From Eretmocerus hayati (Eukaryota; Arthropoda; Insecta; Hymenoptera; Aphelinidae): 64,000 nt of DNA. This document shows, piece by piece, positions 33,789-44,693 of this stretch. The notes below the pieces were generated by a model, which saw only the letters and a program-made list of their open reading frames with translations, did no database searches and was not told where the DNA came from. Within the stretch, counting starts at the first letter, position 1, and every line of letters begins with the position of its first letter. The position numbers and the translations under genes are program-made. The stretch spans positions 98,066,976-98,130,975 of the forward strand of contig CM056742.1 of the NCBI GenBank assembly GCA_029851415.1. Reading direction: 5' to 3'.

Positions 33789-36469
33789 GGCGAGGCCGTA
33801 GTCCGCGGCCATCTTGAAAAAGCTAGGGAGATTGACCGGAATCCGTTCTGTGAATATCTCGAGTTTTACTTAACCAAATTCCTTCATATTTTGTATGCGT
33901 CAACAAAATGCATGTAAGAATTGCGCTATGGAGCGAAATCCCACAAAAGTAGACGAAGAAACTTTCATGATAAGCGCTGTATAGACATGTACAGATGTCG
34001 TCTGCTCCTGTGGTAAGGCATGCTGTTATACTTCATTCTATAATTTTGTGATCAGCTCGTTTTTTCCCGCTTTCACTCCATGGCGCAATTCCCTCAAGTT
34101 CGTAGATAAGAGTAAGACCCTTATTCGTCGATAATTCTCTATAAAACTTGAGATAAATCCAGAACGGCGATGAGTTATATGATGACAGCCATAATTCTCC
34201 GTTTCTTCAAAGTGGTCAGACTGATCAGGGAGCGCGAGGCGGGACAGCAGCAAAGCCGGCTGCTTCGATTATGCACGTTCTCGTGCGTTGTCATCGCGGA
34301 TAAGATATGTTGTAAGACTTGTAAGCCGCGACTTCCCGGTGGAAAGCGAGGGCCCAGGTGATATTATATCGACCGGACCGGGGTCCTTTGTCGCGCGAGA
34401 TGTCTGCGATCTGTGATCAGGCATGGTGGTGAATCTGATAGCCGTCCGCTGCGATATGCATCTATTGGCAGAGAGCTCAGTGTCAACTTTGCCAATTTGC
34501 ATGCACGAGCCCTTGAACAGATACAGAATGTAAGTGTTTTGTTTGGGCGTCTCAACCAGATCTGATCGTCCTGATGATTGTAATCAAACAGGTTCCAGTT
34601 TCAATATCCTAGAATACTTGGTAAAAATAACGTCTCCAGTTCATTGTCAGAGATAAAGTCAGTCTTGGAATATTGAATTGGAGTTCAAATCATGTCTGTC
34701 AGGATCCCTGCATTTTAGAAGGATGAATTCAAGTTCAGTCATCTGAATCCGTTGGGAATTACTCGAGTTGTAAAGGTTTTGTAAACAAAAGTTAGAAAGT
34801 TAGTTTATGAATCTTGTTGTACTCAAGATGTATTGAATGAATATAGAATGTAGCTGTTCTGTTTGGGCCTGAAAACCATTTCTGATCATTCAGGTTTTTC
34901 TATTCAAAGTTCCAGTCCCAATATCTTAGAATACTTGGTCAAAATGGCGTTTACGGATCATTTTTAGAGACAAAGCCAATCATGGAATATTGAATTGGAT
35001 TTGAAATCATGTCTGACAAGATCCCTGTGTTTTAGAGGGATGATTTCATGTCCAATTATCTGAATCCGTTGAAACTTGGTTGAGTTCTAAAGATTTTGTG
35101 ATCAACATTTAGAAAGTTATATTGCAAATTTTATTGTCCTCAAGATGTATTGATGGAATACAGAGTAAAATTGTTCTGTATGGGCCTCGAAACCATTTCT
35201 GATCATTCAGGTTTTTCTATTCAAAGTTGCAGTTCCAATATCTTAGAATACTTGGTCAAAATGGCGTATCCGGGTCATTTTCAGAGATAAAGTTAATCTT
35301 GAAATATTGAATTGGAGTTTAAATCATGTGTGCTAGGATCCCTGCATTTTAGAAGGATGAATTCAAGTTCAGTCATCTGAATCCGTTGGGAATTACTTGA
35401 GTTCCAAAGGTTTTGTAAACAAAAGTTAGAAAGTTAGTTCATGAATCGTGTTGTACTCAAGATGTATTGAATGAATATAGAATGTGAGTATTTTGTTTGG
35501 CCCTGTAAACCAGTTCTGATCATTCTAATGATGCTAATCATGGTTCCAATTTCAATACCCTACAATACTTGGTAGAAATTATGTATCCGGGTCACTTTGA
35601 GTGATAGAGTCAGGCTTGGAATATTAAATTGGGGTTCAAATCATGTCCGCTAAGATCCCTGCATTTCAGAGGGATAATTTCATGTTCAGTTACCTGAATC
35701 CGTTGGAAATCACTTGAGTTCTAAAGGTTTCGTGAACAAAATTTAGAAAGTAAGTTTATGAATTTCGTTGTACTCAAGATGTATTGAACAAATACTGAAT
35801 GAAACTGTTCTATTTGGGCCTCTGAATCAGTTCTGGTTATTCTAATGATTCTAGTCAAGGTTCCAGTTTCAATATCTTAGAATATTTGGTCAAAATGACG
35901 CATACGGGTCATTTTCAGAGATAAAGTCAGTCTTAGAATATTGAATTGGAGTTCGGAGCATGCCCGCTAAGATTCCTGTATTCCAGAGGGATAATCCCAT
36001 GTCCAAATTTTGGGATCAGTTGAGAATTGATAAATTTGTATTTTCTAAAGTATTCCTAAAATTGAAATGTGGGGTCTCTGATGATACTAATTTTCCAAAA
36101 GTTCATGTGTTCATTCAATTTTAATCATCAAGTCAACTGAATCGCATCTGTGGTTTCCAAGTATAGAAACACATTATTTCCAAAGGCCCCTAATGTATGT
36201 GAGAGGGGCCCTATGTCAAGACCTCTGATAATATCAATATGCGAGAGGGGTACAATATATCCATATACATAAGGTATATATATACCCACCTTTGTAAACA
36301 GTGTTGATGTGTGTGTGTTCACACATATACATCAACAATCAGTGTATGTTTACAAAGGTTAGAGTGTGCGGCTGGTGACACGTTTGCTGATCATCACTTT
36401 GGTGATCGCAGGGGTGCCACCATAAGTTACTAGGGCTGATCTGATATAGCGGCAGACTACGGCCTCGCC
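33789..36469. mobile_element. Non-autonomous TTAA-flanked DNA element with internal satellite
   Basis: TTAA (33785-33788) is followed by GGCGAGGCCGTAGTCCGCGG. The right end is the inverse, CTACGGCCTCGCC, followed by TTAA (36470-36473). TTAA duplications are made by piggyBac and Kolobok transposases; the GGCGAGG terminus fits Kolobok better than the piggyBac CCY start, but this is inference. No transposase is encoded. About 1.5 kb of the interior is a tandem repeat. The insertion separates copies A and B of the unknown duplicated locus. Confidence 0.78.
34520..36060 (+). repeat. ~318-bp tandem repeat, about five units
   Basis: Units start near 34524, 34847, 35163, 35480 and 35797 with AGAATGTAAGTGTTTTGTTT or variants. 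Shared marks include TACTTGGT.AAAAT and AATATTGAATTGGAGTT. Units are diverged from each other, so the array is older than a fresh amplification. It is confined to the TTAA element. Confidence 0.88.
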
Positions 36470-36473
36470 TTAA

Positions 36474-37260
36474 TAGAGCAATAGTTTTTCTTGCATCAAA
36501 CGTCAAATACGCCATTTTCGAGCCATTCTCGTGGAAAGGCATTTCCTCCGTTTCCATCAGGGAATAGTATATGCACCTCGTTCGGAAACGCGTCTTTTCC
36601 GCAACTCGATACAGGATATACTATTCTAAATTTTTTCCCATTATTCCACTTCAACCCTGCAATGAAGCCGTAGATCGGTTAGTTTTGATGAAGAAGATCC
36701 ACCTCTCGAGGTCTCCAATTTCTTCTAGGACCAACTGCTAGAGTACAGTTTGTGTTGAATACTTCGATACGAATTGACTCGACAGTTTCCGTTTTTCAAT
36801 ACTTTTCCAGTCTCGTTGAAGTTGTATGTTTTCCCGGAAATCTTTGTGAATTTGGGAAAGCCCAGTACGGTGGAAGCCGCCATTCCTGTAAAGATTGTCT
36901 CATTGTCTTGTCGCACGGGGAGGGTAGCAGCTCTCAGTATTGTTATGAAATATATTTCTTTGTCTATCCATTGATGCGTTGAATAGTGATTTTTGCATTA
37001 TTTTATACGAATATCGATATTCATTAGTTCGGTGATTCCAATCCCAGCCAAGACTGAACAGCGTGATACAGTTGTGTTCACAAGAATTTGGTTTTTGTAT
37101 CCGTCATCACTCTGCATTGCTGCCAGAAACGCGAAAGGGCAGTGTGATCATTCTTCCTCTCCAGAGTGGTTCTTACTACCACGCATCAGATTCATCTCTT
37201 CATTTCCCCAGTTACTACAGATCTGGATTCCATCTGGTCTAGGTGCTGACGGTAATATGG
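36474..37260 (-). pseudogene. Degraded coding-like segment, unknown family, copy A
   Basis: Minus-strand pieces with WGNEEMNLMRGSKNHS (~37160-37210), then FTGMAASTVLGFPKFTKISG (36725-36916) and FDARKTIALL at the border of the TTAA element. Paralogous to copy B. It continues across the TTAA element into 33740-33784 when the insertion is removed. Family unknown. Confidence 0.42.
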
Positions 37261-37348
37261 AAGTAACTATTGGCCGATCACTTATCCGATATTCTTGTGC
37301 TGAACATGATATTTCTTATATCCATTATACATGATTATTTGGAAATTT

Positions 37349-37352
<4 letters not shown>

Positions 37353-37442
<90 letters not shown>
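37353..37442. repeat. (CA)45 microsatellite
   Basis: About 90 bp of uninterrupted CA. Confidence 0.99.
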
Positions 37443-37444
<2 letters not shown>

Positions 37445-37911
37445 GCAGGCCTGTTTTATTCAAGATTGCAATAGCTTTTCTGCATCCATTACCATGTTTC
37501 AGGTGTTATTTGACTATGAAGCCACATATAGGTAATTCTTCAAACAAAAATGTAACCCGATCTCCAGCTTTTTCCTAGCCCGGGCCATTTAAATGACTTT
37601 CGTAAGTGTCGCTCATTCGAGTGAGCGAAGAGGTTTTCTCGTTATCAGTCTATTCGATACTTTCCTATCCTTCTCTGGATGACTGGGCTTTCCGCCCTGC
37701 CGAAAAATATCAACTGATATATCACTTGATAAATCAGTTGATATATCACTCGATTCATCAGGCCAATTTCACATGTGAAATTTCTGAGGTAATTTTTTGA
37801 GAAATTATTTTCATTCTTCCATATTCGACACTCAAGTCAATGTCTTTGGATTTAGATGGACCAAGGCGTCGTAGCTACATCGAGAAGAAACGTAATTCGA
37901 GTTATAAAATT

Positions 37912-37990
37912 TTTGGACTTACGGGGATTCGAACCTGGACCTTCGAGTTTGTAGACACAACACTTAGCCAACTGCGCCATCTGAGATGTG
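37912..37990 (-). other. tRNA-like sequence (pseudogene or SINE head)
   Basis: The minus strand has an A-box-like TGGCGCAGTTGG and a B-box GGTTCGAATCC at tRNA spacing, and a D arm that can pair (GCGC with GTGT). The acceptor and anticodon stems do not pair, so it is not a working tRNA. No 3' CCA-like or poly-A tail is evident. Confidence 0.55.
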
Positions 37991-38471
37991 TTTCGGGGAC
38001 GCACAGAATACGTATATGTGTCACTCTTTCTTAGAGTAAACTTCGTCTTCTATCGACAAAGCTCAGGCTGTCGTTGAATTCTTCGTCAAATGTGATGCGC
38101 TATTATTTCTTATATGCTAAATTGAGTTTTATCCGTGTTTTAGAGGAAATGACGATGCAAAGCTGGTGAGAAGTGAGAATCTTACTCATCACTCGACATC
38201 ACTTTATTTTTCTTCGTGTGAAGCGGGAGAGTCAACTACTGTCTAGATGAGCTTCCAACCTCTTCTCCTCATACAAAATTTTACGACCGTATATGCAAAG
38301 ATTTGCTATTGAGATTGTATACCTTCGCCGTTTTTGAAATCTCATAGCGCTGCTCGAGGGTCACTCAATTCAACGCCGGAATTACAAGGCATAATTTTTT
38401 TCGCATGGACTCCTGAATATGAATGAAGCCTGGGCAATGCAGTTGGTTTCGGCTCGGTGTATAAAATAAGC

Positions 38472-38569
38472 GTACCCACCCACCCCCTCTGTACCCAACA
38501 TGCCCCCCCCCCACCCACATGCCGACCTTAGACATGGTCACTCGTTGGCGTCCCCGCATATTCTTCTTA
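38472..38569. repeat. LINE target-site duplication, left copy (~97 bp)
   Basis: Matches 43024-43120 from the C-rich block through CCCCGCATATTCTTCTTA, with small length differences only in the poly-C runs. Confidence 0.93.
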
Positions 38570-38737
38570 GTATTAGTATTTAGTATTTATTTGGGAAAAT
38601 CCACGGACCCAATGGTCCAATATAACAATGATTTACAAAATGTTGAAATAGGAAAATCATATAAAATTTTTCTCATATCACACATGTGAAGTATCACAGT
38701 TAAGCGGGGTAGAATATAAAATACAATTTGAAATAAA

Positions 38738-41578
38738 TTAGGAGTTACATAGAGTCTTGATCATGGATTTGAATAAGATATCACTCATCCCAGGTATATT
38801 CCCAGGTAAAGTGTTCCATGATTTCAAACACCTGCACAGTACCGAATTAGAACCAGATTTAGACTTATAAGATAGATTCCTGAAAAATGGAGAGTGCCTC
38901 GTGCTGTAGTGCGGATCAATTCTTTCCAATTTGGAACCAACATATTCAATGCAAGGGATCAAGTTAATGAATGATTTGAAAAAGAGTAAATCATTATAGT
39001 TGTGAAGACTTTCTACAGTATGAATATTAAAGTGCTCATACAGAGGCTCATAATTGTGATCAAAGCGATCAAAGTTGATTTTGCTCTTGTATGCAAGGTA
39101 CCTTATTAATCGATGATTTAGTCTTTCTAAATCATTTTTCAGATAATCAACATGAGGGCGCCAAATACTCGACGCAAAACCTAACTTGGGTTTCACTAGT
39201 GCGGAAAAAAGATATTTTATACAGTTGATGTTGTAAAAATCTGAGGTCATTCTTTTGATGAAACCCAGAATTCTACTACTCAAATTGATTATGCTTTCTA
39301 TATGATCTCTAAAAGATAGTTTTGAATCAAAAATAACACCAAGGTCTTTTACTCTATTGACTCTCACAAGTTGTTCATAACTAATGTTATAATCAAATAA
39401 AATGGGGTTATGGTTACGCACGAAACTCATAACATGGCACTTTGCAATATTTAAGTTGAGTCTGTTCACGCGAGCCCATTCAAATAAGGCATCCAAATCT
39501 TTCTGCAATTTTGAGCAATCCAATACACTACGTACACGAAGATATAGCTTGACGTCATCAGCATAGATTAAAATAGAGCAATACTTCATTTGACTAGCAA
39601 GGTCATTAATGAAAATAATGAAGAGGATAGGACCAAGGTGAGAACCTTGTGGAACACCAGAGGTGGATTCATAAAAATTAGAAACTGAATTATTTAATCT
39701 CACAGATTGTTTACGTTCTGTAAGATATGATGCTATCCAATGAATAAGATCGACACTGAAATTATAACTGTATAGTTTCTGAATTAAAATACTATGGTCA
39801 ACCGAATCAAAGGCCTTCGAAAAATCAGTATAAACAGAGTCAACTTGTTCGAAGTTTTCAAGGCAACTTGTTATAAAATCAGTGTATATGGCAAGATTTG
39901 AAACAACTGACCTTCCTCTGACAAAACCATGTTGCTCTTGAGCCAAATGACGGAGAAAATAATCATATACTTTGTGAGACATAATTGCATCAAAAATTTT
40001 TGAGAAAACACTGGTAATGGAAATTGGCCTATAGTTTGTAACATCAGAACGATCATCAGATTTAAACACAGGAGTAACATATGATAGCTTCCATTTACTA
40101 GGGAAAATCCTTTGACGAACTGATGAGTTGAACAATAAACATAACGGTTTGATGAGCACATCACACAGATTTTTCACAAATACCGATGGAATACCATCTG
40201 GACCAGCAGAGTTTGATTCTTTAAGAGAATTTATAACATCAGAGATCTCACTTTCAGTAATGCTTAAATCAATATCATTGTGGATATAGTCTTGACAAAA
40301 GGTACTATTTATTGAATTAGATCCTGAGTAAAAACTACTGAAATAAGTGGCAAATAAATTTGAAGTTTCAGAATCACTTGAAGACGTCTTCTGTAAAAAT
40401 CTAACTTTGTCAGGTATACTATTAATATTATTTCTAGATCTGTTGACATGCGACCAAAAAGCTTTGATATTCTTAAATATATTATTTTGTACATTATCTA
40501 AGTATTGCTTATGCAGAGACCTAGACAAACGAATACACTGAGCCCTTATTTTTTTAAATATAATATAGTCATTTGGATCATTGCTATTTTTCCAAGCAGT
40601 GTGAGCAGACACTTTATCTTCAATGAGATCGATAAGAGCTTTGTTAAACCAGACAGGGTGTTCATTGGCAGCTGGCTTCTTGCCGAGAGGGACATGTTTA
40701 TTGATACAATTGTTCAAAAGGTCATAGAAGGAGTCAACAGATCTATCAATATTAGTATCATCAAGACAATTTACCCAATCTATTTCACTTAACGTTGTAT
40801 TAATGGCCACATAGTCAGCTTTGAAGAATTTTCTATCCACCAACCTACTAGAATTCTTAGAGTCATTAGCACAATTAATATCACAGGAGAAAACAGCAGG
40901 TACGTGATGTTGGTCAGCAACGAGGAGGTGTTCAAAATCAGCAACTTGTTGAACTAGCCCTTTAGTTGAAAACAGCAGATCTAAGCTATACGCCTTAGAG
41001 TGGTGATTAGGGTAACATTGACACAGGTCCAGAGCAGAGAGTTCAGAAGACATGTAATTAGCAGCATCTCTCATTCCAGGAGCAACATAGTCAGTAAACT
41101 GAGCACTGATGTTGTCACCATCCATCCAATTTACATTTCTAAGATTATAGTCACCAAATAAGAGTAATTTATGGGAAGGATGTGCACTAGCTATATCTGT
41201 AACTGATCTCACATGTTCCTTGTATTTATCACTAGTTGATCCAGGAGGAATGTAAGTGCAACCAATTATACATTGAAATTTACTCAAAGTTACCTGAACA
41301 AAGACATGCTCAACATTGTTAGAGATAGGCGTGATCTGTTTTGATGATAAGTCAGATTTTACTGCAATCAAGACACCTCCACCTATCGTGGAGGAACTTG
41401 TGCTGGGATTTCTGTCCATGCGATACACACAAAAACCATTTAGGCCAAGCTCTTCATTGTTGATGCCAGAGAGCCATGTCTCAGTAAGAATAAAGATATC
41501 TGGTTTAGGTGAGAGACTATGCCATGAATGTCTGAGAGATGCCAATTTGCTGTTTATACCCCCAGCATTTTGATAGTA
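38738..41578 (-). CDS. LINE ORF2: APE-type endonuclease and reverse transcriptase
   Basis: Nicks target DNA and copies element RNA onto the break. The endonuclease has YYQNAGGINSK at its start, LTETWLSG, GGGVLIAV and LLFGDYNLRNVNW. The RT has TNYRPISI, VYTDFSKAFDSVDH, SGVPQGSHLGPILF and the catalytic IYADD. No RNase H domain is visible after the RT, as in CR1/Jockey elements. An annotator requiring a start-like codon would begin at 41545 (a TTG), but homology runs back to at least 41578, three bases before the ORF1 stop (41581-41583). That upstream part is open to about 41640 without an ATG, so I place the start at the first conserved residue. The intact frame contrasts with the decayed elements around it. 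Confidence 0.9.
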   Translation of the reverse strand, partial: YYQNAGGINSKLASLRHSWHSLSPKPDIFILTETWLSGINNEELGLNGFCVYRMDRNPSTSSSTIGGGVLIAVKSDLSSKQITPISNNVEHVFVQVTLSKFQCIIGCTYIPPGSTSDKYKEHVRSVTDIASAHPSHKLLLFGDYNLRNVNWMDGDNISAQFTDYVAPGMRDAANYMSSELSALDLCQCYPNHHSKAYSLDLLFSTKGLVQQVADFEHLLVADQHHVPAVFSCDINCANDSKNSSRLVDRKFFKADYVAINTTLSEIDWVNCLDDTNIDRSVDSFYDLLNNCINKHVPLGKKPAANEHPVWFNKALIDLIEDKVSAHTAWKNSNDPNDYIIFKKIRAQCIRLSRSLHKQYLDNVQNNIFKNIKAFWSHVNRSRNNINSIPDKVRFLQKTSSSDSETSNLFATYFSSFYSGSNSINSTFCQDYIHNDIDLSITESEISDVINSLKESNSAGPDGIPSVFVKNLCDVLIKPLCLLFNSSVRQRIFPSKWKLSYVTPVFKSDDRSDVTNYRPISITSVFSKIFDAIMSHKVYDYFLRHLAQEQHGFVRGRSVVSNLAIYTDFITSCLENFEQVDSVYTDFSKAFDSVDHSILIQKLYSYNFSVDLIHWIASYLTERKQSVRLNNSVSNFYESTSGVPQGSHLGPILFIIFINDLASQMKYCSILIYADDVKLYLRVRSVLDCSKLQKDLDALFEWARVNRLNLNIAKCHVMSFVRNHNPILFDYNISYEQLVRVNRVKDLGVIFDSKLSFRDHIESIINLSSRILGFIKRMTSDFYNINCIKYLFSALVKPKLGFASSIWRPHVDYLKNDLERLNHRLIRYLAYKSKINFDRFDHNYEPLYEHFNIHTVESLHNYNDLLFFKSFINLIPCIEYVGSKLERIDPHYSTRHSPFFRNLSYKSKSGSNSVLCRCLKSWNTLPGNIPGMSDILFKSMIKTLCNS

Positions 41579-41580
41579 TA

Positions 41581-42897
41581 TTATGATTTTTCTGGAGCTG
41601 AGCCACCTTGAGAGTTTTTTGGGGCAGCTTTGGAGGCATCAACTAATTGAGGAACTTTGTTCACAAATTTTATGGTCATAGGGTTGTTTGGAAAACGCTT
41701 GTTATGATCTTCCAGCTTAAGACGCAACTCAGCCATATGTTTCCTTTGATTAGCAGTCAAGTCAGCAGCAGCTTTAACAGGTTCAGGAATTTTGAACTTA
41801 TTTTTCAGCACACACAAAGCATGGTTAAAGTCAGTAAAGGTGACTATAATTGGTCGAGTCTTGTCTTGTACAAATTTTCCCAGTCGCCTACTTACAAAAG
41901 AGCAAGATTCCAGTGACTTATTAATTTCAGCTAGGTACTCACTAATTGTCACATGGTCTTGGATAGATTCACCATCAGGTACATTGAATAAAATTATATT
42001 ATTTTGTCTCTTGCTCCTCTCAATTACTTCAGAATATATTTCTTCAGTATGTAAAGATTGATTAGAATTTGAGAGAGATCCTGAGAATTGAGCTGTCATA
42101 CTTGAAAACTGAGATTTTAACTGCAACAGATCTTCCTTGACATTGGTAATATCAGATGAACATTCATCAAGCTTCATGTCATTAATCTTAAGAGCATCAA
42201 CTACATCTTCCACTTTCTTTATTCTATCCTCAAATTTTGCAACACTCTCTTGAATACTATTAATAGAAGACTTCACATCAGCAAGCTCATTCTTTAATGT
42301 CTGCTCCACAACATTTTTAGAATCACTGATATTTTGATTCAGCTCAGACTTCATCTCTGAGAGTTTACCAAAAAGCTGATTTACTAAGGAAGTTTGCATA
42401 TTGAGTAGTTTAAAATCCAGTGAGCTCATCTGAGCATTCGAGAGGCTAGTAGCATCACTCCCCACACAAGCACCACTATTGTTTACTGAATGAGCTTCAA
42501 GATTCATGTTTGTACCATTCGAAGTCTTCGGAGGGATGATAATTTGACTATGACTTCCTTCGGGTGGCTTAGATTGCACCATACAGCACTTGAAAACTCC
42601 CACCTTACTTGTAACACACCTTATTGCACATGCTTGATCATACACATTTGAGCATTGTTTACATGCATATCCTGAAACACATGGATCTTTACAATGTGCA
42701 CAAGATTTGTTATTAAATTTTGCCACCGATAGGGAATTAAGCCATTGCACAGTGGATTGACGAGTGATCTTCTTGTTTTCATCATTCATGTTCATTAGGA
42801 GTTTCTTGAGACAATAATATAGGTTATACACGAGACAGCAAGCACACTGAGGCCTATTTTGGGATACTAATACTTTTTCTGGATACCAAAAACTCAA
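41581..42897 (-). CDS. LINE ORF1: PHD-like zinc finger, coiled coil and RRM-like RNA-binding protein
   Basis: 438 codons. Residues ~65-110 hold a cysteine-rich finger (CAHCKDPCVSGYACKQC … RCVTSKVGVFKCC), PHD-like, common in CR1-type ORF1 proteins. Residues ~165-260 are a heptad-rich coiled coil (LADVKSSINSIQESVAKFED and neighbours), likely for trimer or oligomer formation. The C-terminal part has NNIILFNVPDG and FTDFNHALCVLKNKFKIPEP, an RRM-like plus CTD arrangement for nucleic-acid chaperone activity. The protein should coat element RNA in the cytoplasm. It lies just upstream of ORF2 on the same strand, so one transcript would serve both. Confidence 0.88.
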   Translation of the reverse strand: MSFWYPEKVLVSQNRPQCACCLVYNLYYCLKKLLMNMNDENKKITRQSTVQWLNSLSVAKFNNKSCAHCKDPCVSGYACKQCSNVYDQACAIRCVTSKVGVFKCCMVQSKPPEGSHSQIIIPPKTSNGTNMNLEAHSVNNSGACVGSDATSLSNAQMSSLDFKLLNMQTSLVNQLFGKLSEMKSELNQNISDSKNVVEQTLKNELADVKSSINSIQESVAKFEDRIKKVEDVVDALKINDMKLDECSSDITNVKEDLLQLKSQFSSMTAQFSGSLSNSNQSLHTEEIYSEVIERSKRQNNIILFNVPDGESIQDHVTISEYLAEINKSLESCSFVSRRLGKFVQDKTRPIIVTFTDFNHALCVLKNKFKIPEPVKAAADLTANQRKHMAELRLKLEDHNKRFPNNPMTIKFVNKVPQLVDASKAAPKNSQGGSAPEKS

Positions 42898-43023
42898 AAT
42901 TCAAGTCACGTCGATACAGTTCAAAACAGCACAGACAGTTCAAAACAAAAACCAATTTTGGAATAATTCTCATAGGACATTGATGCTGTACGTCGTCAGC
43001 TCCCAACCGTTTTTTTCAAAATG

Positions 43024-43120
43024 CCCACCCCCCCCCTCTGTACCCAACATGCCCCCCCCCCCCACCCACATGCCGACCTTAGACATGGTCACTCGTTGGC
43101 GTCCCCGCATATTCTTCTTA
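43024..43120. repeat. LINE target-site duplication, right copy (~97 bp)
   Basis: See 38472-38569. The LINE 5' end abuts its left border. Confidence 0.93.
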
Positions 43121-43819
43121 CGTTTTTCATATTAGAATATGAGAAAATAAGCGAGATGTTCCTCCCTTGGATGATTCCTGCGTGTCCTAGGGAATTTCAA
43201 AGAAGTTTTCACACTTTTTGCTTTTGCACAGCTGAGGAGTCAGAGAATAAAACCAGTTCGGAACTTTTTGGGTCCAACCAATCTCAAGGCAGCTTGGCCA
43301 GGGTGTCTACAGGAGGAAAAACCGCGAAAAGTTGGGAATCCATCGGGAATCTGTCATGCGGTCGAGAAAAAGTCGGGAAAACATCGAGAATGTCGGATAA
43401 TTGTTCCGACTAGTCGGGGATCTCTCACCTTTGAATTAGATCAGGATGGGAGAACTGACAATCAAAACAAAATTTTGGCTCTAGAATAATGGAGATGAAG
43501 ATTTTCTCACGTAGGGGAGAGTGTCGCGAATTAGGACGGGGGCGAAATTGGATAAGTGAGATAGCTAGGCCACGATAGATTCTTGGCTTTCCCGCGTAGA
43601 TTCTTCTTTATTACCACCACAGACAACGGTTCTCATGTCGGTTAGACCTTCTGAAACGATACTGGGAGTCCACGCTGACATATAGGTGCTTTTCGAGGGT
43701 GTCGCGTGGTTCACTTTTGAAATGCAAGAGTTTACGCTGCTCCTGCATAAAGGGACAGACTTCATCGCCATTTGGGGGTCAAAAACTACAATACAAAACG
43801 GAGATTTTGAGCTATTGTG
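43121..43819. other. No gene recognised
   Basis: Contains CAGGGTGTCTACAGG (about 43299), followed by GGGAA/GTCGGG-type simple sequence, and an 85-codon minus frame (43565-43822) without a known motif. Confidence 0.4.
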
Positions 43820-43978
43820 CACTGAGAAAAAAATTTTTGAAATTCAATAAATATATTTATTCATAGAAGACTTAACTGATCCGGTAACTAATTTTTCAGG
43901 AATGAATGAGGTTTCATACTTTTAAATAATCATTTACTCATATTTACAATAGAAATGTACTCAATCATCAAATCACCG

Positions 43979-44094
43979 ATGTCACGTGGGAATTTGTGGG
44001 AAGTCGATTAACTCGTGAAAAAGTAAGCGATCGATTTCACTGATTCGAGGCTCGGCACGTAGTGACATACGTCACACCCGAAGGGGGGTGAGGA
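43979..44094 (-). repeat. Host repeat arm interrupted by the LTR element (left piece)
   Basis: GTCACGTGGGAATTTGTGGG … GTAGTGACATACGTCACACC. Inverse copies are at 61415-61475 and 61757-62020. It lacks the tRNA-like middle section of the 61.8-kb copy. Confidence 0.78.
44091..44094. repeat. AGGA target-site duplication, left
   Basis: AGGA immediately before the TGTAAC start of the 5' LTR; matches 61008-61011. Confidence 0.85.
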
Positions 44095-44675
44095 TGTAAC
44101 GAGGTGATATGTTGATAAAGTAGATGACTGACAAATATGGTATAAGACCCGCGCCCGATTCAAATCACCGTATATAAATGGTCACTATAGCTGGCAAGCG
44201 TAATTAGTTAAGAATAATTGAATACAAGTCACCCCTTTTTGAAACCTATGAAGATTCGCCTCTCAAACATCGCTCGACGCTCTCGCTAGCCAAGCAGCCA
44301 CGAGTGCGAGAGAGACAGCAACAAGGCCCATTGGAAGGGCCCGGCGCCCACGCCACCGCCGCATCGACGAGCAAAGCGGCCCACCATCAGAGCTACACTG
44401 GCCTTCGGCTAGATCACATCATTTTGTCAAAGCGCTTCACGCTTCATCTATTTCTCGAGTCTGCATCATTCTGAACAATATAGCTCAAATAATTTATTCA
44501 TAACTCTGTGTATACGTCATTCGACCTTCTCCCTACTCGCGTCGGCGAACCCAAAAGGTAAATTCAAACATAAAATCATTGTTTAAAACTGGACCATTCG
44601 AGCTAAACTCATTCTTATTCATTCTTCAATTCAAATATCGAAAACGTACTATTTCCCTAGATTTAGTACGTAACA
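44095..44675 (+). repeat. 5' LTR
   Basis: TG…CA ends. Contains a TATA box and the GC-rich block CCACGCCACCGCCGCATCG. Differs from the 3' LTR by T/G (~44336), G/A (~44344) and A/G (~44492). Confidence 0.93.
44171..44178 (+). promoter_or_regulatory. TATA box in the 5' LTR
   Basis: TATATAAA in the context CACCGTATATAAATGGTC, about 76 bp into the LTR; same in the 3' LTR (60503-60510). A likely pol II core promoter for the element transcript. Confidence 0.6.
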
Positions 44676-44693
44676 AAGTGGCGATCCTGCCAG
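44676..44693 (+). other. Primer-binding site candidate
   Basis: AAGTGGCGATCCTGCCAG directly follows the 5' LTR. TGGCGAxCxTG is a usual form for insect Gypsy-type primer sites; the tRNA is not identified. Confidence 0.6.

Larger units (their letters stand above)
38570..43023 (-). mobile_element. LINE (CR1/Jockey-type non-LTR retrotransposon), apparently full length
   Basis: About 4.45 kb on the minus strand: ~125-bp 5' UTR, ORF1, ORF2 and a ~170-bp 3' UTR ending in a short AATACTA-type repeat tail (38570-38600). Flanked by a ~97-bp direct repeat. Both frames are uninterrupted, so it is young and possibly autonomous. Confidence 0.9.

Noticed and set aside
37270..37578. 102-codon frame with a Thr-His repeat
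   Set aside because: It is the translation of the (CA)n microsatellite.
37912..37990. Functional tRNA gene on the minus strand
   Set aside because: A and B boxes are present, but the acceptor and anticodon stems do not pair and the T stem has mismatches.
43297..43420. CAGGGTGTCTACAGG as a hAT-type TIR
   Set aside because: No inverted partner or target duplication found nearby.
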